Shown piece by piece: positions 56,340-64,000 of a stretch of 64,000 bases of DNA. The number at the start of each line of letters is the position of its first letter. Position 1 is the first letter of the stretch. Source of the DNA: Perognathus longimembris pacificus (Eukaryota > Chordata > Mammalia > Rodentia > Heteromyidae). Location of the stretch: NCBI RefSeq assembly GCF_023159225.1, contig NC_063184.1:12761528-12825527 (forward strand), written 5' to 3'. Position numbers and translations under genes: made by a program. A model generated the notes under the pieces. It saw nothing but the letters and a program-made list of their open reading frames with translations, was not told where the DNA came from and ran no database searches.

Positions 56340-56720
56340 GGTGTGTGTGGTACTGGGGCTTTGAGCCCAGGACTTCCCACTTTGTAACGAGTGGCCTGCT
56401 ACTTTAGCCACATCCCTAACCCTTTTTTGCTTTTAATTCTTTTTTTCCAGATAGGGTCTCAAAGGTTTTTGGGGGGATTTTGTTTGGTAGGCTCTTTTCT
56501 TTTCTTTTCTTTTCTTTTTTTTTTGCCAAGGCCAGCCTTGAAACACAATCCTCCTATATACATCTCCCCCACAGCCTGGGTTACAGGGGTGAGTCACTGT
56601 GTCTGCCTTGTTGGTTGAAGTAGGGTCTTGCTTTTCATCTAGACTGACCTTGAACTTCCATCCTTCTGATGGTCAGTTCTCAAGTAGCAGGGATTATAGG
56701 AATATACCACTCCCCTGAAC
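56340..56720 (-). mobile_element. ID + two B1 units composite SINE
   Basis: Inverted three-part copy; a CTTTT run (56497-56526) interrupts the first B1 unit. Confidence 0.58.
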
Positions 56721-57406
56721 CCTTTTTTTTTTTCTTCCTTTTTTTAAAGTGTCAACTTATTTGCCATATCTTTGGGTAGACATTGTCATTCTCCAGCCAA
56801 AAGGTATTTCCTCCTCCCCAGGCCAACGTTTTCTTTTCCATCCCATCATGTCACATCAGGGTGAGTTGCTTTTCTTTGTTGCTTGGTGACTGTCTCTGAG
56901 TAGAATAAGCTCTGTGAGGCTTGTCTTGGTTCAAAACTGTCTTCTAGCACCCGCAGTAAGGCCTAGTGGAGAAAACCAATCCAGTAGTTTGTGGAGTAAT
57001 GAGATACATGGAACTTCAGCCACCCAAGGCCACAAACAAACAGTGTAAACTGGCAGTCTAACCCCCAGGTCAGGAAGAAAGTAATGATTGTGGCTTCATA
57101 GACATATTTTTGTTGTTGTTGTTGTTTTTTAATCAAATAAGTGCTTAGTAAAGTCAAGTCAGTTGTAAATGATCCAGGACATTCACTATTGCTAACAGGC
57201 TACTCTTTAGAAACAATCAAGTGTTAGCAATGAAGAATACTCTGCATTTGGAACAAAAACTGTTGCGTACAAGAAAGAACTGAATTCACTTTAAAGCCAG
57301 AGCAGAGATTTATTAGCCATTTGTAAGTAATCTCTCTTTTGAGCCTTGAGGTGTTTTTTTGTTAAGTCTGTAAGAGGCTGTTTGTCTCAGAAGATTGCCA
57401 TTAACA
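56721..57406 (+). other. Unique intron sequence
   Basis: T-run and GTT run at 57108-57128; nothing else recognised. Confidence 0.5.
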
Positions 57407-57638
57407 GCCAGGAACTGGGGCTCACACCTGTAGTCATAGCTAGCTACTCGGGAGACTAAGATACAAAGATCACAATTTGAAGCCAGTCTGGCCAGGAAGG
57501 TCTGTGAGACTCTTAACCCCAAAGACTCAGGAAAATGCTGGAACTGGAGCTGTGGTTCAAGTGGTAGAGTACCAGCCTTGAGTGAAAAAGCCAGTCCAGA
57601 TTGTGGAGCTTTGAGTTCAAGCCCTGTACCAGCACAAA
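57407..57638 (+). mobile_element. 7SL-Geo SINE
   Basis: Full length; faces an inverted copy 45 bases downstream. Confidence 0.85.
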
Positions 57639-57683
57639 AGAAAAGAGGATGTAGAGAGATACAGTTAACCCACCTTTTGTTGT

Positions 57684-57910
57684 TGTTCGTTGTGGAGCTT
57701 GAACTCACAGCCTGGGTGCTGTCCCTGAGTTCTTTTGCTCCAGAGTAGCACTCTACCACGTCTAGCCCACAGTTCTACTTCTGGTCTCTTGGTGGTTAAA
57801 TGGAGATAAGACTCACAGATTTTCCTGCCAGGGCTAGCTTTGAACCACAATCTTCAGATCTCAGCCTCCTGAGTAGCTAGGATTACAGGCTTGAGCTGCT
57901 AGCACCCAGC
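57684..57910 (-). mobile_element. 7SL-Geo SINE
   Basis: Inverted partner of the copy at 57407. Confidence 0.85.
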
Positions 57911-58092
57911 CAGTGGGTTTTATGTAAGGTTAATGAAGGCATTTTGTGACTTGTAAAAGGCCATGTAAATTCAGGTTTTGTTATTACTATTACTGTCGTG
58001 TGATTGAAGAATCCATATGGTAATTAGAAAATAAGAGAAATGTATTAATACTGTGAATTGTTTTTATATGTTATTATGTTTTGTTTTTCTTG

Positions 58093-58500
58093 TACTGAGG
58101 ATTGAACCCAGGACCTTACATTTGCTCAGCAGGTGTTCCACCACTTGAGTTGTACCCTCTCCCAACCATTTTGTTTTTACTTTGTTGTTGATGGTGGTAC
58201 TGGTTCTGGGGCTTGAACTGAGGGCCTGGGCACTGTCCCTGAGCTTTTTTGCTCAAGACTAGCGCTCTACCACTTAAAGCCGTTTTGCAACTTCTAGTTT
58301 TCTGGTGGTTAATTAGAAATAAAGAGTCTTACTGACTTTCCTGCCTGGGCTGGCTGTGAACCTCAGTGCTCAGATCTCAGCCTCCAGAGCAGCTAAGATT
58401 ATAGGCATGAACCAGGCATGTGTCTTTTTTAAAGCAAGGTATTGCTCTTTTTGCCCAAGTAGGTGCTCCAGCTGCTGCCTCCCAGGTAACTAACTGATCA
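58093..58500 (-). mobile_element. B1+ID composite SINE split by 7SL-Geo
   Basis: ID half: tgaggattgaacccaggacc; B1 half: ctccagctgctgcctcccag. Confidence 0.5.
58198..58420 (-). mobile_element. 7SL-Geo SINE nested in a B1-ID composite
   Basis: Placed between ID (58093-58165) and B1 (58430-58500) remnants. Confidence 0.8.
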
Positions 58501-58940
58501 TTCACTCTTAAAACAAAAAAAGACTTTACCCTTTTAATTTAGATAGACTTAATGGAAACTAATAAGGTAAAAGTAGTGTGTACAACTTGAGTGCTATTCT
58601 GTCTGGTGAAAGTGCTCCTCCCTCCTTTGTGGAAGGTGAATTTGATGCACTTCTGATCCACTTGGACCTTTGCTGTTCAACTTTGCTCCAGATAAAATGG
58701 GTCAGAGTGGTAAAGTTATGAAGCAGTAGCCATAAAGAGAGATTATGAGAGGCAAGCAGGCAGTCATCCAGGTCACTGTTCAAACAAGGAGGCGTCAATC
58801 CTGGCTCTTAGTTATGATGTCCCTGCTTCCTGGTTCAGAAAGGAGCTGAATTTATTCTTAGGAGCCCCAAGGAATATTCTTGTTTTCTAGTCATCTAAGG
58901 AGACAGAAAGACTTAGTTTTAAGATACTTATTCAAATGTG

Positions 58941-58992
58941 CACGCACACACACACACACACACACACGCACACACACACACACACACACACC
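58941..58992. repeat. (CA)n microsatellite
   Basis: One CG interruption; not attached to a SINE, unlike most arrays here. Confidence 0.95.
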
Positions 58993-59585
58993 AGAACCAT
59001 AAAATTTCTAGAGTTGTCCTACCTCCCATGACAGCCTTTGATGTGAGGCATTTAATACCATGGTGCTTCTGACCTTCTTGGCAAGAGGGAAGAAGGGGAG
59101 CTACTCTGCATTTAGGAGTTCCAGCAGCCCCAGAAAACATCTAGAAAGTTCTATATACTAAAGTTTTCTGTTCAGGCCACCATTTCCTCAGTCTCCCATC
59201 TTCTTTCTCCCTTCCCTACCTTCCTCTGGTTCCATTTGAGGAGACAAGTAGATGTGGTATGGTAAATTCCTGCTAATTTTGTTAATTTAGCCTGAAACAG
59301 CTGCTTTTCAAAGAAATGAACATTTAAGCAAGTACAACATTCGATCTGAAATTCATAAGCCCAGGACTGAACCTGAGTCAGCCCTTCGGAGTTTAATAAT
59401 GCTCAGGGCAGCCGCCGGATGCAGCTGGCATGGTTCAAAATAGCCAGCAGATTCTGTGGACTGAGGGATTCTGAGTGGATATAATATTCATAAACAGATG
59501 AGAATCTGTATCCCAGGTCCTTGAGTTTATAAAGAGGTGCTGGTTTTTCCCTCATTTTGGTGGTAATATCTGACAGTCACTTGAA

Positions 59586-59640
59586 TATATAACTATGTAT
59601 ATATATGCATACATATACATATATATGTGAGCTCTCTCTA
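59586..59640. repeat. AT/ATAC-rich low-complexity stretch
   Basis: TATATA, TGCATACATATACATATATAT and similar units. Confidence 0.75.
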
Positions 59641-59949
59641 TACACACATACATAACTAGTCCTAGCTTTATGGTTAGTAAATAATTTCTTCATTGCTATG
59701 TAAATGGCTCTTAAGTTTTATATAAGGTATTCAATGCAGAGTAAATGGACATTTCACTAAAAAAAAAAACAACACCCTATATTTGTGGGAATTCTATTCA
59801 GGAGAACTTTCAGCATGGCCTTAGACACTTCATATATTATTGAACTTAAGCATGAATGTCAAGTATTTTAATGAGGTACCTATTGCTAATTTGTATGATT
59901 CCTAGTTCCAGGGACAACATTGGAGATACCACGATCTATCAAAGGGTGA

Positions 59950-60245
59950 AGTTGGACTAGGCTTGGTAGCTGACACCTGTAATCCTAGCTAATCCAGGAG
60001 GATCACAGCTCAAAGCCATTCTGGGCAAAATGTTATCAAATCCTCATCTCAACCAATAGCTATGTGTGGTGGCTTCCAGCTACATAGGAAATGTAACTAA
60101 GAAGACTGAACTCAGACCATCAAGCCATAAACTCAAGACTTCACCACAAACAACTGAAGCAGAAAGGCTGAGGTGTGGCTTAAGTGGTAAAACACTTGCC
60201 TAGAAAGCACAAGGCCCTGAGTTCCAACCTCAGGATTGCAAATAA
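59950..60245 (+). mobile_element. Two B1 units + ID composite SINE
   Basis: B1 (taatcctagctaatccagg), second B1 (atgtgtggtggcttccagc), ID (ggcttaagtggtaaaacac). Confidence 0.62.
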
Positions 60246-60435
60246 GTATGTATATGCATGTACAGATGAAAGAACTAGAAATTTGAGGAACACACCAGGA
60301 AAATTTGATATCTACATTAATGCTGGAATTTCAAATATGTAGAATCCCAAGGGACAGAGAAACAATAGTGGGTGGAATACAATTTTCTGATCAACTTCCT
60401 CTCTGTTTACATATGTACAATCTTTTTGCTATAGT

Positions 60436-60642
60436 TGTTGGTCATGGGGCTTGAACTCAGGGCCTGGGAGCTGGGTAGCGCTCTACCACTTGGAACCACA
60501 GCTCCACTTCCAGTTTTCTGGTGATTATTGGAGATAAGAGTCTCTCAGATTTTCCTGGCCAGGCTGGCTTTGAACTGTGATTCTCAGATCTCAGTCTCCT
60601 GAGTAGCTAGGATTACAGGTGTGAGCCACCAGTGTCCAGCAT
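60436..60642 (-). mobile_element. 7SL-Geo SINE
   Basis: Inverted; a small deletion removes the ctcaaggctag part of Geo. Confidence 0.83.
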
Positions 60643-61009
60643 ATGTGCAGTCTTACCTGGGACATCATCATTGAAACCACAAACACATGGTCAAGTTTAG
60701 AAGCAAAGTCCTTGTTTCACTGAAGTCTCTCAGGTTGAAGTTCTTGCAATGTTAATGAGGGTAGGAGGTGGGTCAGCTCCTTGTGAGCCTCCTACTAAAT
60801 TACCTCCAGCCTTCTCTTCTTTCTGGTTCTTAGATTTTTCAAGCTCTGTTCATTTTAGCGTCTCTTGAGTTCTCAAATGTCTGTGGGGCTGCTCAGCTAG
60901 ATCAGACCAGTCCTGAGACTAAGAGAATTACATAATTGTCCTTTGCACTCCACAGAGACCTAGAGAATTACAATTCCTGTTTGTTGATTTATGTTTAGTT
61001 GTTGTTTGT

Positions 61010-61240
61010 TTATTGTGCTGGTACCAGGGCTTGGACTCAGGACCAGAGCTTTCTCCCTTACCATTTTATTTTTCTTGCTCTACCATTTGAGCCCAAAGCT
61101 CTGCTTTGGGCTCTTTTCTGGTTTAATTGCAGCAAAGAATCACAAGAAATTTTCTGCCTCAGCTGTATTTGAGCCATGATCCTCAGATCTCAGCCGCCTG
61201 AATAGCTAGAGTTACAGGCTTGAGCCACCAGCACCTGTCT
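61010..61240 (-). mobile_element. 7SL-Geo SINE
   Basis: Inverted; followed by a GTT array (61243-61264). Confidence 0.82.
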
Positions 61241-62041
61241 GAATTTGTTGTTGTTGTTGTTGTTACTAGACCCTCTGAATTAAATATATGAATGTAGATA
61301 TTCAGTCAGTGGTCTGGAATAAATCAGTTGGAGCTCTGGCTCATCTTTTTTTTTTTTTTTTTTGTCCATACACACTGTATTCATGTAGATTTCTGGCTGA
61401 TAGTTCTAAAAATACTCATCATGTTTATAAGAGGGGAGGTTTTGTTTTCCAGTGGAAAAAGAGATTGCTTCTTTGTCCTAAAGTGAACTCAGGATTGGGA
61501 AATCCCATGGTCCATTTTGATCAATCTAAACAAGCCATTTGGCTAGTTCAGGTTAAAAATAATCCCCACCACCATCAAGTTTTTCTGGCAACTGTGGGAA
61601 TTCAGCCTTTTCTCTTTGCATATCAGAATCCCAGGTAGCTCTTGAGTCAAACATTTCATAAATGCCTCCTCATTTCCATCGCTGTGTCCCACATGTCAAC
61701 CCTGCATGTGGTTGAAGCCTTCATGAGCCCTAGGCTGCCTTAACTGTGAAAGGTTCTGTTATATTTAAAATGACCTTCTGTACTTACCTATATTTAGTGC
61801 ACACACACAGAGAAAGAGAGAAATCTCCTGTCTTTGATATTCTGAAACAGTTGCAAGTCGTGTGCATATTTAACTAGCCTGAAAAACCCAGAGCCTGCCA
61901 GACAGTTTGTGCATGTCTCCGTTCACTTATGTATGACGATAGCAACCTTTGGGCCTATGATGGATGTTGCTTCAAGCAAACTATGCAGTTCCTGGTTGGG
62001 TGGGATTTGGCTTGTATATGGTTTATTCTTCTTCTTCTTCT
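61241..62041 (+). other. Unique intron sequence
   Basis: GTT run at 61243 and T-run at 61350; the 116-codon open frame at 61288-61638 has no recognisable domain. Confidence 0.5.
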
Positions 62042-62240
62042 TTTTTTTTTTTGCCAGTCCTGGGGCTTGGACTCGGGGCCTGAGCACTGTCCCTGGCTTC
62101 TTTTTGCTCAAGGCTAGCACTCTACCACTTGAGCCACAGCGCCACTTCCAGCTTTTTCTGTATATGTGGTGCTGAGGAATAGAACCCAAGACTTCATGCA
62201 TGCTAGGCAAGCACTCTACCACTAGGCCACATTCCCAGCC
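62042..62240 (-). mobile_element. IDL-Geo SINE with target-site duplication
   Basis: ATGGTTTATT occurs on both sides (about 62018 and 62246). Full length, low divergence. Confidence 0.9.
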
Positions 62241-62313
62241 TATGTATGGTTTATTATTATGGTATGTTATTCTTCCTAAAATTTTTCTTGCAATAATTTA
62301 TTCACACATGTGA

Positions 62314-62316
<3 letters not shown>

Positions 62317-62361
<45 letters not shown>
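62317..62361. repeat. (TG)22 microsatellite
   Basis: Pure array at the 3' side of an inverted B1-ID composite. Confidence 0.95.
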
Positions 62362-62363
<2 letters not shown>

Positions 62364-62520
62364 GGATTTGAAGTTAGGACCTCAAACCTGACAAGAAGTG
62401 CTCTACCACTTGATCTATACTTCCAACCATTTCTGCTTTAGTATTCAGGTAGGGTCTTTTCTTGTCCAGGCAAGCCCTTGCACTGTGATCCTCCGATTTT
62501 ATTCCTCTCATGCAAACCAC
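62362..62520 (-). mobile_element. B1+ID composite SINE
   Basis: ID half (tgctctaccacttgatc) adjoining the TG array at 62317, then B1-like cctccgattttattcc. Confidence 0.5.
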
Positions 62521-62737
62521 AAATCCTACCAATCAACACTCCCAAATAGAATTACTGGATGGATATAGGACCCCACTTGAACTGTCTTTCCTGGAAAGTT
62601 ACTTTTTCTTGGGCCACTGTGATGATTTTGCTGTTACCTCCTGGACTCCTTTTTATATATAAATATTTTAATATAACAATAATAGAAAAGAAGATCATAC
62701 ATTTCACAAATGCCACATCAGATATCCATTTTACAAG

Positions 62738-62781
62738 CCGGGCGCTGGTGGCCACACCTATAATCCTAGCTACTCCAGAGG
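62738..62781 (+). mobile_element. 7SL-Geo SINE, 5' head only
   Basis: About 44 bases of the 5' head (gccgggcgctggtggc ... gctactccagagg), ending abruptly at a repeat of nearby sequence. Confidence 0.7.
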
Positions 62782-62797
62782 CCTGGACTCCTTTTTA

Positions 62798-63231
62798 ATA
62801 CTTCACTAGTCACATTTAATTAAGTGAAAATTACTGCGGCCGAAATGCCCAGGAAATGTGTGTGGAGTTCTTTTTTTTTTTTTTTTTTCAGTCTTTCTGC
62901 TGTCTCTGATTGGCCAGATCAGTCATGTTTTTCATGTCACTCTATATATTTGTGTTTTATGGTACTAGCTTGCTGGTTCTCACCCTTGTCACTATATCAC
63001 CATCGACCTGGACCTTCTGTCACAACAGCTTAGCATGTTACCTTTGAAGAAGTTTGAGCAGAGTGTGGATTAAGGTTACATGAGGCTGGTGAGGTCAAAA
63101 TCAACAAGTAGAACCTTGGTTACAGATGAGGAGCTCTTTGTTTCACTCCACTAAAGTCCAAACCCCCACGGAGCAGCTCCATGATAGTACTTTGAAATGA
63201 GCTCATGACATATTTATTAAGTTGTTCCCCT
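62798..63231 (+). other. Unique intron sequence
   Basis: A T-run of about 19 bases near 62871; nothing else recognised. Confidence 0.5.
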
Positions 63232-63385
63232 CTAGGCTGGTGATCTACCACTTAAACTACAGCAACACTTCTGCCTTGCTGCTGCTTAATCAGAGATAAG
63301 TAATGGATATTTCTACCTGGGCTGAATTCAGACTTCTATCTTTAGATCTCAGCCTCCTGAGTAGCTAGTATTCCAGGAATGTGTT
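63232..63385 (-). mobile_element. 7SL-Geo SINE, degenerate
   Basis: Partial inverted copy (gctggtgatctaccactt ... gagtagctagtattccagg). Confidence 0.65.
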
Positions 63386-63439
63386 ATCAGCATTTGGCTT
63401 CTTGTCTGTTTTTAAAAGAGAAGCAAAACTTTGTGGTTT

Positions 63440-63587
63440 TGTTACTGTTGTTGTTGGTTTTGAGACAGGGTCTCCCTATGTAGTTCAGACTGGCATTGAA
63501 CTCACCAATATAGCCTCAAACTTTGCATCCTCCTACCTTTTTTTCCAAATGCTGAAATCATAGACAGACACTACCACACCAGATATG
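63440..63587 (-). mobile_element. B1-like SINE
   Basis: gagacagggtctccctatgt core and cactaccacaccagatatg end. Confidence 0.65.
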
Positions 63588-63616
63588 TCTTTGTGCCTTA
63601 GTGCTGGTTTATTCTT

Positions 63617-64000
63617 TACTTTACTTTATTGTTATTATAAGGGTGATGTACAAAACCAGGTGCCAGTGGCTCCACACCTGTAATCCAAGCTACCCAGAAG
63701 GCTGAGCTCTAAGGATTGTGGTGGATCAAAGCCATCTCAGTCAGGAAAGTCTGTGAGACTCATCTCCAATTAACCACCAGAAAACTGAAAGTGGAGCTGT
63801 AGCTCAAAGTGGTAGAGCTTTAGCCTTGAGGGGAAAAAAAAAAAGTGTCTAGGCCCTGAGTTCAAGCCCCACAGACCAACCAAAAACAAAAAAATTAAAA
63901 ACAGGTGATATACAGAGGGGTTAGAGCGACATAAGTCGAATAAAGATTACATTTCCTTGTGAACAGTGTCACCCCTTCCCTCACTGTCTCCCTCTTTCTT
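63617..64000 (-). mobile_element. LINE-1 3' end, interrupted by a SINE, running off the window
   Basis: The L1 terminal motif ggtgatgtaca at 63642 is cut by a plus-strand 7SL-Geo and resumes as ggtgatatacagaggggtta at 63904. The repeated ggtgatRtaca is the probable target-site duplication. Confidence 0.7.
63657..63894 (+). mobile_element. 7SL-Geo SINE nested in L1
   Basis: Full length with an A-rich tail, inserted at the L1 gtgatgtaca motif. Confidence 0.85.

Larger units (their letters stand above)
58501..59949 (+). other. Unique intron sequence around a CA array
   Basis: Apart from the CA array (58941) and AT-rich run (59586), no element or exon recognised. Confidence 0.5.
14730..64000 (+). 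other. ELOVL6: ELOVL6 first coding intron (extends beyond window)
   Basis: No stretch encoding the next part of the protein (Lys-Lys-Ser-Phe-Leu-Phe onward) was found on the plus strand. This includes looking below the length of long ORFs. Mammalian ELOVL6 is a large gene with tens-of-kilobase introns, so a first coding intron longer than 49 kb is plausible. Everything downstream of 14730 is therefore read as intronic, mostly retroelements. Confidence 0.8.

Noticed and set aside
57313..57759. 148-codon minus-strand open frame.
   Set aside because: It reads through two opposed 7SL-Geo SINEs.
61288..61638. 116-codon plus-strand open frame.
   Set aside because: It includes a long T-run coding for poly-Phe and shows no domain or splice context.

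Overview
The window is mammalian nuclear DNA, almost certainly from a geomyoid rodent (kangaroo rat, pocket mouse or pocket gopher). The main evidence is the SINE content. More than a dozen copies of a two-part element are present: a tRNA-Ala/ID-like left half joined to a second half with its own conserved sequence. This is the architecture of IDL-Geo, a SINE described only from Geomyoidea. About 40 copies of a second element carry a 7SL/B1-like left half on the same Geo-type right half; I call these 7SL-Geo, as a descriptive name only. Older B1 monomers and B1+ID composites fill much of the rest.

Only one functional gene is recognised. At 14641-14729 (+) lies the first coding exon of ELOVL6, the ER fatty-acid elongase that extends C16 to C18 acyl chains. 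It encodes 30 residues and ends in a clean GTAAGG donor that splits the Trp30 codon. A GC- and CpG-rich island (about 13620-16720) surrounds it and should hold the promoter and 5' leader. The next coding exon was not found, so 14730-64000 reads as one long first coding intron. Bases 1-13600 are upstream intergenic DNA.

Region by region. 1-13100: intergenic, dense SINEs, CA/GT microsatellites and a polypurine tract. 13100-19150: SINE-free zone with the CpG island, G-rich tracts, the ELOVL6 exon and early intron. 19150-23450: three endogenous retroviral LTR insertions (two related) and two L1 3' pieces, one nested in a SINE. 24200-36000: intron with a 1.2 kb L1 3' end that carries a retroposed LTR R-region flanked by target-site duplications, a GATA array, and two copies of an unclassified 160-bp repeat. 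36000-49000: intron with a candidate solo LTR at 40360-40819 and a repeat-poor, GC-richer block at 47753-49077. 49000-64000: intron with many SINEs and a UQCRB processed pseudogene on the minus strand (53407-53873).

No new protein system, CRISPR array or structured RNA gene is visible. The noteworthy signals concern retroelement biology: a right SINE module shared by two heads, microsatellites growing from SINE 3' ends, an R-only retroviral retrocopy, and several nested insertions dated by target-site duplications. Repeat boundaries are read by eye and should be taken as accurate to about 10 bases.
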